A DNA stretch of 64,000 nucleotides from Lamellibrachia satsuma (GCA_033239005.1 BSQZ01000034.1:2047001-2111000); one strand, 5' to 3'. Positions 42,545 to 57,500 are shown, numbered from the stretch's first letter. A program made the numbers and translations. The notes: generated by a model not told the origin, from the sequence alone.

Positions 42545-45500
42545 CTGTAATCACAATGTCAGTGTGAGATCAAATTGGATTTAGGAAGGAATGCGGCTGT
42601 TATAATACAGATTCGTTTCACATGTAAAAATCATGACAAAGTAGATATTTTGTTGTGCTTATCATAAAAGTATAAAATACAATAAAAACTGATAGCAGTC
42701 GAAAAGCAATCTGATGCTAGGCAGACTTCCGACATAACCTAGATTTTGTTTGATGTATGCATACTTCATATCGAATAGATGACCACACTCAATCAGAACA
42801 GGAATGCTCTAGCCGTGCTATGTGATTTATACAGCTATATACAGGGTTTCATGACAAAAATACAGATTTTAACCAAACATGGCATGTCTGTTACGTGAGG
42901 AGACGATGCTGGGACTCACCAAGGGCCATTCGGAAGAGGAACTCCTCGCCGTCCCGGAAGAAGACATCCCATGCCCGACTTGCAATGTCCAGGGGGAGGG
43001 AGCGGGCATACAAAGTGAACATCCTAGACACAAAAACACAAACTCATTTCCACCATGTGACACTTGTTGACAACAATAACAATGTCTAGTTGCCCTGCCT
43101 TGGTCTAGAAGTATCCCTTGTACTCCAGCACAGGGGTATAGTTATGGTTTCATAATCGCACATGACATGTGTACGATTACGATGGGACTATTTGTTTACA
43201 CTATGATGCAGCATCGCATACAAAAGGGTGCATGCGATGATGATGGAATTATCGCTTATATTTTCATATGGTCATCGCATACAAAATGGCAGACATCATT
43301 TTTAAATAACTTCCCTAGTTTGTTGTTGCTGTTAATTTGCCAAAATCAATTAGCCGGGTGCAACAATACAAAGTACAGCCTTTTTCCGATCGTTTGTGCT
43401 ACTCTGCTAGCCACCACGGACAATTGCAGGTCGCAAATGTTCTATTCATAATCAAATAAATTAAGAGAGTGATGAAGGAGCCTACAAATGTTCTATTCAT
43501 AATCAAATAAATTAAGAGAGTGATGAAGGAGCCTACAAATGTTCTATTCATGATCAAATAAATTAAGAGAGTGATGAAGGAGCCTACAAATGTTCTATTC
43601 ATAATCAAATAAATTAAGAGAGTGATGAAGGAGCCTACAAATGTTCTATTCATAATCAAATAAATTAAGAGAGTGATGAAGGAGCCTACAAATGTTCTAT
43701 TCATAATCAAATAAATTAAGAGAGTGATGAAGGAGCCTACAAATGTTCTATTCATAATCAAATAAATTAAGAGAGTGATGAAGGAGCCTACAAATGTTCT
43801 ATTCATAATCAAATAAATTAAGAGAGTGATGAAGGAGCCTACAAATGTTCTATTCATAATCAAATAAATTAAGAGAGTGATGAAGGAGCCTACAAATGTT
43901 CTATTCATAATCAAATAAATTAAGAGAGTGATGAAGGAGCCTACAAATGTTCTATTCATAATCAAATAAATTAAGAGAGTGATGAAGGAGCCTACAAATG
44001 TTCTATTCATAATCAAATAAATTAAGAGAGTGATGAAGGAGCCTACAAATGTTCTATTCATAATCAAATAAATTAAGAGAGTGATGAAGGAGCCTACAAA
44101 TGGTCCAGGACATGTTGGTTTGTTGGACACCGTACTGCCATCTGGTGGTGATATAAACAAACCAAACAAATCAGTCTGCCAACAACAGCCGTACATAGCA
44201 GCAATACTTCACATGCCCAAAGCTATATTAAAAAATTTCACTGTTCTATTTACGTCCAATTAGCCACCAAACGGTACAACTGGTAACTGGATAGTAAAAA
44301 ATAAATAGTGTATTTGACCTATTAAGCGGTCGTGCCCTAATTAGCATACACTCCCTTTTTAATCAGCAGAATCCATAATTATTATAAATCGACTGGTGTG
44401 GAACAACTGAAAAGCGTACTAGCTTACTAGGTCGAATGTGGTAAGCATGTGATGTTTACTTAAGCTGGACTGAGGGCTGTGCTGTTACTATTACATACAT
44501 GCATATGTTAACTTAAGCTGGACTGAGGGCTGTGCTGTTACTATTACATACATGAATATATGTTAACTTAAGCTGGACTGAGGGCTGTGCTGTTACTATT
44601 ATATACAAGCATATGTTAACTTAAGCTGGACTGAGGGCTGTGCTGTTACTATTACATACATGTATATGTTAACTTAAGCTGGACTGAGGGCTGTGCTGTT
44701 ACTATTATATACATGTATATGTTAACTTAATATGGACTGAGGGCTGTGCTGTTACTATTACATACAAGCATATGGTAACTTAAGCTGGACTGAGGGCTGT
44801 GCTGTTACTATTATATACAAGCATATGTTAACTTAATCTGGACTGAGGGCTGTGCTGTTACTATTACATACATGAATATATGTTAACTTAAGCTGGACTG
44901 AGGGCTGTGCTGTTACTATTACATACATGTATATGTTAACTTAAGCTGGACTGAGGGCTGTGCTGTTACTATTACATACATGCATATGTTAACTTAAGCT
45001 GGACTGAGGGCTGTGCTGTTACTATTATATACATGCATATGGTAACTTAAGCTGGACTGAGGGCTGTGCTGTTACTATTACATACATGTCTATGTTACTT
45101 AAGCTGGACTGAGGGCTGTGCTGTTACTATTACATACAAGCATATGTTAACTTAATATGGACTGAGGGCTGTGCTGTTACTATTATATACATGCATATGT
45201 TAACTTAAGCTGGACTGAGGGCTGTGCTGCTACTATTAATTACATGCATTTGCATTCATAAAAATGTTCTGCGACAGAGATGTCAACTCACCAGTCAATG
45301 ACATAGAGGTCAGCTGTCACTTTTTGTTTCTCAAAGTGGTCGTAAAGGATAGGCAGATTCTCCGCAAACAGCAACTCATACGTGTCGAAGTAGCACTTTA
45401 CCTGTGGGTCAAGGTCAGTGGGTCAGGGTCAAGGTCAGTGTGTCAAATTACTTTATGTTGACACAACAAATACTTCTATCAGATTATTGTCAATCACTGT

Positions 45501-48500
45501 CAAAGGTATGGAAACCGGGAACAGTTTGAAACTTGAAATTACACGATTTCCAAGTTTAAACAAATTCAAAAGAGAATACGAGTTGTCATTTTATATCAAC
45601 ACAACAACAAATACCTCTCAGTTCATTGTCAATCATTGTCAAAGTGTAATAACCTGGAACAGCTTACAAATTTAGAAAGTTGCCATTATGCAATAAAAAT
45701 TTGTAAACGGTTACAGTTTAATGAATACCATGAAGGTTTTCGAGAATGTTATATAAAATCAGGCTTCGATTTTTCTGGGAGTCCAAGACTCCTTTTTTCA
45801 TACAACAGACTCCTTATACAGTCTTTGGTAGGACCTGTGTGACTGCCTACTTCAGACGAAGATAAATCCAGTGTTAATCTGGTCGATTTAAATGTGTGTA
45901 TGCTGCCTTATTGAATCAGTTGTTGGCTGTACCCAGGGGTCATACTCGCTAGTGTTTGTTAAAAAATACTTGTGAGCACGGCATATATGATCCGAAATGG
46001 TCACAATCTTAGATTATGGGCCAGGAAGTTTAATACAACAGTGGTGCCACATGGTGGACTGGTTGTTAAAAAAATTTCTGTACACTCCCACCAATTTCCC
46101 AGGAAAATCAGTGCCTAAAAGCTAACTTCTAAACAACCTAGATAAAAGAGGTGGTGTAGGACGACTCACGAGTGATTCGTCAAGACGGAAGAATGCGATT
46201 GTGCAAGGTCGGTTGAGCAGGTTTGCAAAGCAGATAAAGGCATCGGCCACATCCATGTTGAGGAGAAGTACGGCAGCGATGAACGACATACCCTGCACCT
46301 GAAACATGGACCCCAAACCTGCATGACACTAGGCACTCAAATGTAGACATTTCCATGGGCAATCTCAGTTAGACCCAGAAACCTGCCTGAGCAATGCCAA
46401 GGGGGATCTCAGAACAAGCATGGATAATCTCAACAGGGACCCAACCAACTATCATTTATAGTCATTAGGCACAAGCACTCTCAATATGGACCTCAAATCT
46501 TGAATGAACAATGCATTAATTGTTTGTTATTTGTGAATATAAGTGCAACTTATAAATGATCTGTCCTATAAAGACAATGATAACTGTTGATATGACCCCT
46601 GCCACACTTACGTAGCCAACATCAGGCCTGTAGCAGACGTAGGCACCCAGCAGACTCTGGAGCAGCTCGTGATATGGTCCCCCCTGAAACATGTAGATCA
46701 CCACAGTTTAGGGCACAAAAAAGAGGGCATACATTTGTTAGAATCATTCATATAACTGACTTTGACAGTTAGATCTGGTAACTTGCAAAACTGTGAGTAG
46801 CCATATGCTATAGCATATGGAGCCAGACAACTTTTGCTCTTTTTGGCCGAATTTACACTGGGCCCAGTCAAAAAATTTAATAGATTGTCCGATGATTTCA
46901 CCCAAACATGTAGTTAGTCAGCACGTCGTAGTGGATATTAGAGTCAGCATGTCGTAGTGGGTACTAGAGTCAGCATGTCGTAGGGGATACTAGAGTCAGC
47001 ATGTTGTAGTGGATATTAGAGTCAGCACATCGTAGTGGATACTAGAGTCAGCACATCATAGTGGATACTAGAGTCAGTACATCGTAGCGGATACTAGAGT
47101 CAGCACATCGTAGCTGATACTAGAGTCAGCACGTCATACTGGATACTACAGCCAGCAGGTTGTAGTGGATACTAGAGTCAGCACGTCGTACTTGATACTA
47201 GAGTCAGAACGTCGTACTGGATACTACAGCCAGCAGGTTGTAGTGGATACTAGAGTCAGCACGTCGTACTGGATACTAGAGCCAGCACATTGTAGTGGAT
47301 ACTAGAGTCAGCACGTCGTACTTGATACTAGAGTCAGAATGTCGTACTGGATACTACAGCCAGCAGGTTGTAGTGGATACTAGAGTCAGCATGTCGTACT
47401 GGATACTAGAGCCAGCACTTTATAGTGGATACTAGAGTCTGCACGTCATAGTGGATACTAGAGTCCGCACATCGTACTGGATACTAGAGTCCGCACGTCG
47501 TAGTGGATACTAGAGTCAGCATGTCGTACTGGATACTAGAGTCCGCACGTCGTACTGGATACTAGAGTCAGCACGTTGTACTGGATACTAGAGTCAGCAC
47601 ATCGTACTGGATACTACGTAGGTTTGATTTTTCATGAGATGAGATGAGCGAACAAATTTATTTGAGCAGGGATCACTAAATTACGCAAATGGATGAGCCA
47701 AGTGTGAGAGTTGCCAAGAATTGTGACTTGCCTTCTGGAAGATACACAGTTGCGGGAAGGTCCTGGAGACATCTAACTTGATCAGCTCCACACTTGACTC
47801 CTTGCTGACGGCCGACTCAACTGTAACACACAAATCAGGTCCAACATTAGGTTACAAACTAGTATTGATTGTTCCCATTGAAAGCAATGCAAAAAGTGAG
47901 TCAGGCAATTCCAGTGTGTGCCAAGTTTTGATTCAGTTTTAATAAAAACAGTGCACTTTGATTTATGTCTAGTCACCTATCTCCAGCGGTAGTGTTTTCG
48001 TCAAATCATTTAATTTTTTTTCAAACAAAATCAACATGGAAAAATCGCCCCATCATTTGTCACCCAAAACAAGCAAATTCTGTCTTTCTACACAGGGGAT
48101 CCTTTCATCACCAGGGATCCTTCCAGTACTTAAACGTGCATACGCTGCCAATCAGCAAATAAGTGTTCATAACTATTTTATCAGGATTGAAAAATTCCTT
48201 GAAAGGGGGATCATTTCAAAATCACTGGAAATTTATTCATATGTCATGAACCTGATAGTAAAATAATGATCTCTCCCCATCACTACCATCACTGTTCATC
48301 AATGTCAAGTGTTAAACGTGTATCCTCAATTCGATTTTTTGCTAGTCTCATTTCAAATTACTTTTGTGAAAAACCAAGCCTGCTTAGTATCCACTGCCAC
48401 ATGCAAGCTCATTTGTGCAACATTTGTAAGTAGTTTCAATGCAATCATGAAACAAACTATTACATTACTTAATGCTTGTTCATGCATAATGTGAAGTGAA

Positions 48501-51500
48501 TACTGAAATGCTGTGCTAAAAGTGCAGCTAAGACAATGATCCACAAGACAAAGACTGTCACCTGATGTGATACTGTCCGTGTCCCCGGCGGACTCCTTCA
48601 GTAGCTTCAGTTTGTCCTTCGCTCGCAGCAGACAAATCTCGTACAGCTCTAGAATCACAAACACAAACACCATGGATTAGTCTTACCTTCCCAACAGTTC
48701 CACTGTGTAATTTAATCTTAAATATATATGGCTATGAATCATGATAAGGAAAATAGAAGCAACAGAAATGTGGTTCTCGAGAAGAATAGGCGAGTATTGT
48801 CGATAGTAAAGAAAAGTAATGAAGAAATCAGACGTCTTTCAATGAACATGCCTGTGACAAATACTAAAGATTCACTGACCAATGAAAGTGTCAGGTTAAG
48901 AGTGATATCAATGCGCTTGTAGGCCATCAATATCGGTACGCACTTAGAAGAGATGATATAAACAACACATAAGTACCATTAACCCTGAAGGTGAAGGAGG
49001 AGAGGAAGGTGAAGGAGGCGAGGAAGGTGAAGGAGGCGAGCAAGGTGAAGGAGGAGAAGAAGGTGCAGGAGAGGAAGGTGAAGGAGGAGAGGAAGGTGAA
49101 GGAGGCGAGGAAGGTGAAGGAGAGGAAGGTGAAGGAGGAGAGGAAGGTGAAGGAGAGGAAGGTGAAGGAGGAGAGGAAGGTGAAGGAGAGGAAGGTGAAG
49201 GAGGCGAGGAAGGTGAAGGAGACGAGGAAGGTGAAGGAGAGGAAGGTGAAGGAGAGGAAGGTGAAGGAGGAGAGGAAGGTGAAGGAGAGGAAGGTGAAGG
49301 AGAGGAAGGTGAAGGAGGAGAGGAAGGTGAAGGAGGAGAGGAAGGTGAAGGAGGCGAGGAAGGTGAAGGAGGAGAGGAAGGTGAAGGAGGAGAGGAAGGT
49401 GAAGGAGGAGAGGAAGGTGAAGGAGGAGAGGAAGGTGAAGGAGGAGAGGAAGGTGAAGGAGGCGAGGAAGGTGAAGGAGGAGAGGAAGGTGAAGGAGGAG
49501 AGGAAGGTGGAGGAGAGGAAGGTGAAGGAGGCGAGGAAGGTGAAGGAGGCGAGGAAGGTGAAGGAGGATAGGAAGGTGAAGGAGAGGATGGTGAAGGAGG
49601 AGAGGAAGGTGAAGGAGGAGAGGAAGGTGAAGGAGGAGAAGGTGAAGGAGAGGAAGGTGAAGGAGGAGAGGAAGGTGAAGGAGGAAAGGACGGTGAAGGA
49701 GAGGAAGGTGAAGGAGGAGAGGACGGTGAAGGAGAGGAAGGTGTAGGAGGAGAGGACGGTGAAGGAGGAGAGGAAGGTGAAGGAGGAGAGGACGGTGAAG
49801 GAGGAGAGGAAGGTAAAGGAGGAGAGGAAGGTGAAGGAGGAGTAGATGTAGTAGATGGGAACCACCTAGGATGTGAAGAGGATAAGTTGTAAGATTTTAA
49901 CTAGAGTCTACCTGGTGTCAGATTGAGTTCGTTTCCGATGGCGAGTTTCCACACCTGTCCCCGCACACTAGGGGGCACTCCGTTCCACCACAGGTCTCGT
50001 GTCTTCTTACATGACTTCCTGTGGAGACAAGAAACGTAACGTTGAGTCAAGTCCACATTCAGGCTCTGCTACTGGCACAAATAAGAAGTCAGGTAAATAC
50101 CTAAAGAATAAAAACTAGTAATATTTCGCTTTTAAACTTGCACACGCAGACACACTAGTCAAAATAAACAGGAAAATGATCCAAAATACACAGTGTTTTG
50201 ACACTTCAAAAAGTCTTTAATACTAATGTACTCGGCCTTTATACATTACATTATGACTGGGCAGTGTCAGCACAGCTTTTATGCTGCATGGTATATTTGG
50301 AAGTTATATAAATAATTATTGCTGAATTCCCTCCCCTCCCAAAAAAAATTATGGCAAAACTATCTATGTTCAGGTGTGCTTGAAAATAGTTCTGCACTTC
50401 ACCGCCAATCAGATAAAATAAAGTTGAACTGATTTTAGAAATTTGTTCTGGCTATAAATCTATATTCCATGTCCCTATGATGGGAGTACCCAGCCGATCA
50501 GCTCAGGACTCACAGGGTAGGCAGAAAGAAAAAGGTTAAGAACCCCTGTTGAAAGAAGTGAAGTTTACCCGTTTATACAGTGCTAAATTATGGTGATCAA
50601 GACGGATTGCGATCGTAATCCCAAGAACTTTGCTGCATAAACACTTCAGGATTAAAATGATCGTGACAATTTAACCATATTTCCTGTGCCATGAAACCAG
50701 TTCGGGAATGCGATTGCTATCCAAAACTGTTGTTGACTGTTGTACTATATGACGAAGTTCTGACGCGATGCCTGTGTTGAATCAAGATCGCAATCGTAAT
50801 CCCGATGGCAAACAACGCCGTGTAAACGCAACTTTGCATTGCAGTAGTGATCCATTAGCGTCGTGTAAGTGGCATATAAGTATCCCTGTTACTTACGTGG
50901 TCTCCCAGCCGGGCAGGATCTCATTCCTCCAGACACCGAGCGCAGCAGACAACTCATCCTCGTGTCTCAACTGTTGCTCAATCTGCTTCTTCCTCAGCTT
51001 CACATCCTTCGCCTCTGTAACACAAAACATGGCTTCATGTAACAAACATTCATAACACATTTTTATGTAACATACGGACAAAACACGTCTGTATGTAACA
51101 CAAAAACAAAACGCCTGTACGTAACACAGACAAAACACATCTGTATGGAAAACACGTCTTCATGTAACACACAGACAAAACATGTTTTCATTTAACATAC
51201 ATTCAAAACAAATCTTTATGTAACACACAGATAAAACATGTTTTCACTTAACACATATTCAAAACACGTCTTTATGTAACACTGTCAAAACACAGCTTCA
51301 TGTAACACACATTCAAGTACACGGCTTTTTATAACATACATTAAAAACATCTTTTTTTAAAACAAGCAACACTTATTTGGGGTTTCCATGAATGAGTCTA
51401 TTTAAACAAAAGACAAACAAAATTTAAATAGTGACGTCATTAGTATATTACATAAATGTAAATTGTTGAAGAAGTGTAATATGTATGTTACTTGCCCTGT

Positions 51501-54500
51501 TACAAATAACACTATATGATACTAATTAATTAGATTATACAACTGTAATGTGTGGCTGACTATTTTCAAGAAATGGAAAGCAGCAAACATCATACCATTA
51601 TTTAAAAAGGGTTCGAGAAATAAGTCAGAGAATTACAGACCAGTGAGTTTAACGTCAGTGATTTGTAAATTATTAGAAAGGTTAATTAAAGACCATATGG
51701 TGGACTTCCTCGTTAAGCATAAATTATTAAATTCATCTCAACATGGATTCCTTAAAGCGAGGTCATGCTTAACAAATATGTTATGTTTTTTGGAAGAAAT
51801 CACTAAGTGGATAGACGTGGGATCGCCAGTAGATATTATCTACTTAGATTTTCAGAAAGCTTTTGACAAAGTGCCACATCAAAGACTGCTACTTAAATTA
51901 AAAGCCCATGGTATCGGGGATAGCATAACTGACTGGATAGAACAATGGCTGACTGACAGAAGACAACGAGTTGTAGTAGATGGAGAAGTTTCAAATTGGA
52001 AATCGGTTTTGAGTGGGGTACCTCAAGGATCAGTATTAGGACCTATATTATTCTTAATTTATATCAATGACTTGGACGACAGTATAACAAGTAACGTACT
52101 GAAATTTGCGGATGACACAAAACTGTTTAGAAAGGTTAATACTGATGGTGATAAACAACATTTACAAAATGATCTAGACAGATTAGTGAAATGGTCTGAG
52201 AAATGGCAGATGCTGTTAAATTTTGGGAAATGTAAACGCCTACATACAGGACATGGGAACTTGAATGTAAACTATAAAATGGGAGATACTGTTCTGGGTA
52301 CTACTGTAAAAGAAAAGGACTTAGGAGTTACAATAAGCGCTGATATGAAAGTTTCAGAGCAGTGTGGTATTGCAGCTTCAAAGGGTAATCAAATTCTTGG
52401 ATTGATTAGAAGAAACATAACATACAAGGGAAAAAAGTTAATTATACCTCTTTATAAAGCAATAGTTAGACCTCATTTAGAATACTGTATACAAGCATGG
52501 AGACCATATCGTAAGAAGGATATAGATACGCTTGAACGCATACAAAGGAGAGCAACTAAGATGATTCCAGAACTTAGAGACCTTAGTTATGAAGAACGCC
52601 TGAAAGAATGTGGTTTAACAACTCTAGAGACAAGGAGGTTAAGAGGAGATCAGATTGAAGTTTTTAAGATATTGAATGGGTATGAAAATATTGATAGAAA
52701 TATGTTTTTCTCACTCAAGAAGGATAGCAGAACTAGAGGACATGAGGTAAAATTAGTAAAGGATCAATGTAGATTGGACATCAGGAAGCACTCGTTCTCA
52801 CAGAGGACAATAAATGAATGGAACAAATTGTCTACAGATTGTGTAACTGCTAGCAGCGTGAATATGTTTAAAAACAAGGTTGACACATATCTCAGGAGGG
52901 CGGGTTATAAGTAGGTGAACATTGTTGGACTCTCGATAAGCCAATAGCTTCCTTGTCCACTTGCCATCTGGGCCTTTGGCTTGGATGGCAAATCTTGTTA
53001 AATCTTGTTAAAGTCGGAGTACAAACTTTTCATCTATATTCACAGCAGGCCGAACTCTAATTATCAACTTGATTACTGCATTCAATTTGTAAATTCAATT
53101 CAACAAAAACCACATCAATAAATTTACATGGAAAGTACAATTACCATAATCGAAAAATCACCATAAATAGTTATGCATTAAATGCATAACTATTCAATAT
53201 TTTAACGGTCATTTTTTCTAAAGATGAACATTATGACAACAAATTGTTGAACTATGATGGGTATTAACTGACATACATACATATGCATACTAGTCTTTTT
53301 AGATTAGCATGTGCATAATTTTTTAACATTACATTAGAAACGTCACCAAACTGGGGATTCTTGCAAATAGGTGCAAATAGCCAATAGGCAAACTATCACA
53401 GAGCTGCTGCATAATGACATTTATTCCCAAGGCTGTGACCAAATTTTTATTATTGTAGTGAAGTGTGTGGCAAGCAATTATTGAATTTCTTACGTTACTC
53501 ACTTACTGCTACATAAAGTAAAATCTTCACACGTGGACACTGTTCAACTGTATAAAAAGGAATAGCATCTTACCGGTACTACATAAACCATAATATAAAT
53601 GACATCTGACAAACAAGTGGCATGTAGAGAATGTTTAATGTCGAGCCTTGATGATTTAAACCCCATAAATTGAATTTTCAGCAAGCTAAAAAAAATCTGT
53701 TACATAAATAATAACGTTAAAATAAAATAACTGGCACAAAGTAGCTCGATCAGAGTCCAGCTGAACACAAACTTACATGATGTGTAGTGACAGATATTCA
53801 AACACAATTTTTTTATTTCCCCCATCCCATTGTCAGAAATGGTTTAACACTCAGAAAATGTATTAACCCTGCAGCATTTTATGACGTGGTCGCATATACC
53901 AGACAAGTTGGTATTGTGCTGAAACTGGTAAAATATATTCTGCAAACATCAACGTCTGCTGCGCGCCATTTCCAACAGCATGAAAGCGAAATAAAACCTG
54001 CATTACGTCATTACGACCCTTTTATAAAAAAGAAAACACAAATTTATGGCAATGCAGATTTATTAGCATGAACTAACAGGCGTCCACCATGCAACAAGGA
54101 AACACTGGACAGATGTGGAAATAAAGCTGACAATGTCAAATATTATATAACCACACAGAGTTTTATGAGCTCAATATATCTGCCAGTGTATGTGAAGCTA
54201 ACGTCACCACACCAGGCCCACGCAATATCTTTCAGTGCCAGACAAAGACACACTGAGATTGAACGGGGACAGAGTACCAGTGAACTGAAGTCCCCTTCGT
54301 CTATTATCGACACAATGACACCAAGTCATCATGCTGTGAACGCTGGCCTCAATCCACGGAGACAATCGCAATACAATGTTGTATTTATAGTTCACATGTT
54401 GTGTTTGTTCCCAGAGGCTGGCAGTAATCAAACTTGGGGTAAATTACATTGTCAGTGGAACTGAAATGTCAATTCCAAATCCGGAATTGTTGTTTTATTT

Positions 54501-57500
54501 TTAACACTAATAGGAATTGCTGAAAATGTAATTGGTATTTTCATTTACTTTTCAACTTTTCCATTACGTCACGTAAACTTGTAACTGAAATTATTCGCCA
54601 CAAATAATTATTAATATATATGTAGAACATAATTTTATATGCTGAAATTAGATAAAACTGCTCTAAAATAGATGTTAGCTTTAGGCGTTGAGTATGGCAT
54701 TGGTAATGGGAATTGGTATTTTTGAGGTATAACTGGAATTGGTATTCGTAATTGGTGTGTACACTGTAATTGGAATTGGCATAATGTAACTGACCCCAAA
54801 TCTGGCAGTGACACCCTGTTATAGAGAATGACTACAGCCTGAGGGTTAACAGGCACTGTAGGTGGGAGGGATGTGGGAATTTGGTCAAGAATCTGGGGAT
54901 TTACTCATTATTTATTTTACTACACTGGGAGAGTTTATAAAACAGAGTCCCATGAACAGTGGAAAAAAAGGAACAAGAACTGATTGGTTCATTACACCTG
55001 AAGTTGACACTGATTACTACCAACTGTGGCAGTCATGTGAGGGTGGGAAACACTACCCCCACCTCCATCTTTTAATTTGGCAGTGATTCACCATGCACTG
55101 ACGACTCCACAGCAATTTATTCCGAAGGGGTCCAATATGCGGTGTAGGTTTACAGATTTTTTTAAGAAGCATTGTACTAGTGTAATTCACTCACCAAAAC
55201 CCAGTCATTGTAGCATTAAGACAACATTGCCATATAAGGCAAGGGATGAAATTAACATGGTTTCTGTATGAATTATGTTGTTGTCTTTAGGACCAATAAG
55301 TATTTCCGAATTCCTCATGTCCCATTTGATAAACGACAACCAGATCTATACAGACTGAGACATGGAAACTGCGGCAGGTGAATGGCAGGTTATACTCAGG
55401 TGAAGGTAATCACTGATGACAGGAACTGGTGGCACACATGCGTATTTTGAGCTGCAACAGTGGTCACTTCGTAGGTGGATGGCCAAACTGTAGTACAGAC
55501 AGCCAGATAGCACTATCCAAGTAGGCAAGATCCTCGCCTTTCCCAGGAAGCGAGGATCCCGGCTGCCAAAAATGTACTTTTTTGAGGATATTTAGAACCT
55601 TATTAAAATGCAATTTACATACATGTAATAACACAAACATTCCATGTCTATGATCAATCTTATAAGCATCTTATTATATTCCACTGTATATTTGTATGTT
55701 ATGCTACTCCTAGACACTTTGCATCTCGGGCCCCAAACTTTCAGAGGTTCATCTATGACCCCACAGCCAGGTCGTCTCAGTTTTATTTTTCAACCCGATT
55801 TTTTTTCATCCCACTATTACCCTTTTTATGAACAATCAAATTACCTTTTGTAGTTATTACGTACAACTGTCCGCAACACCATACAAACAGTTACGTACAA
55901 TTGTTGATAACGTTATGTGTCATTTCCTCGACTGTCCAAAGTTACGTAATACAAGGGCGAGGCATCGATACACGTTACTACAACTGCCAGGATTGCGTCG
56001 CAATTTCGAGACATGGAGAGCAGCCATCAAGACTTTGATTGGCGCCACCATGTACCAAGATATAATTTATTTGTGCATCCTGACATTTTACTGTCACATA
56101 CGAACTACCCAATTATCCCGTCTCGAGGATGAGCATTTTTGCTAGAATTACAAAAGTTACTTGACAATAACCATGTACAAATATAAAATTCTGACATTTT
56201 GTGTGATTAAAACAGCAACATCATGTGACATCACTCACATAGTTTGGCAGTTGATTACGGACCTAAAGCAGTGTCCCCAAAACCCCCCCCACAGACACAA
56301 ATCGAGCGTAGCCTAAGCCAGCTTGATCAAAACCATTGTGAAAGCAATATCTGCTAATGGATATTATTAAATTCCCTGTCCTACTTTGTGAACTTATCAT
56401 AGTGGCCTGGTTATTCACTGCGACCAATCGGGCAGTTACATTGCACTCAGTGCTACTATTATACTTTATATCTACCTACATGTAGAATAGAACCTCACTG
56501 CTAAGGTCACCCTTGGGATTGGGCCAAAGTGATCTGAGTAGTGAGGTGACCGTATTAATGGGACTAATGTCATATACGTTACTGCTATGGAAATAACTTG
56601 GGACTGGACCAGGGTGACCGTAGTGGCGAGGTAGCTGTATTACTGAGGTGACTGTAACGGACGAGTGGCTGTATTACTTAGGTGACCGTAATGGCGAGGT
56701 GGCTGTATTACTGAGGTGACCGTAATGGCGAGGTGGCTGTATTACTGGGGTGACTGTAACGGATGAGTGGCTGTATTACTGAGGTGACCGTAATGGCGAG
56801 GTGGCTGTATTACTGGGGTGACTGTAACGGATGAGTGGCTGTATTACTGAGGTGACCATAATGGCGAGGTGGCTGTATTACTGGGGTGACTGTAAAGGTG
56901 AGGTGGCTGTATTACTGAGTTGACCGTACTGGCGAGGTGGCTGTATTACTGAGGTGACCGTAATGACGAGGTGGCTGTATTACTGAGGTGACCGTAATGG
57001 CGAGGTGGCTAATTTACTGAGGTGATCGTAATGGTGAGGTGGATGTATTACTGAGGTGACCGTAAAGCGAGGTTCGACTGTGCTAGAATCTAAATCATGC
57101 TAAAATCGAATTAAATATACCAAATAGACAACATAAATATACATTAGAATCTAACGAAATAAATAGACGACTTAGATAGACATATTAGATCTGAATCTAA
57201 TGAAATAAATAGACAACTTAGATAGTCATCTTAGAATTGAATGGAATATATTAAATACACAACATAGACACATTAGAATCTAATGAAAAATACGAAATAT
57301 ATGACTTAAATAGACACATTAGAATCTAATGAAATATACCATATACACGACATAAATAGACATATTAGAATCTAATGAAATATACCAAATACTAGAATCT
57401 AATGAAATGAGAGGACAGTCCTGGACAGAAAGGAAGGGAGAGAGGGGAGGGAGAGGGGAGGGAGAGAGGGGAGGGAGAGAGGGGAGGGAGAGGGGAGGGA

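Noticed and set aside
43434..44100. CRISPR array
   Set aside because: The 51-bp units follow each other without unique spacers, and the sequence is from an animal genome.
43399..44196. 265-codon minus-strand frame with a 17-residue hydrophobic repeat
   Set aside because: Made of 13 copies of a 51-bp intronic minisatellite; no start context, no family and no splice link to TBC1D.
48927..49865. Frames of 312 codons (minus) and 251 codons (plus), Phe/Ser/Leu and Lys/Glu-rich
   Set aside because: Products of 15- and 18-bp units in the GA-rich array; both strands stay open for the same trivial reason.
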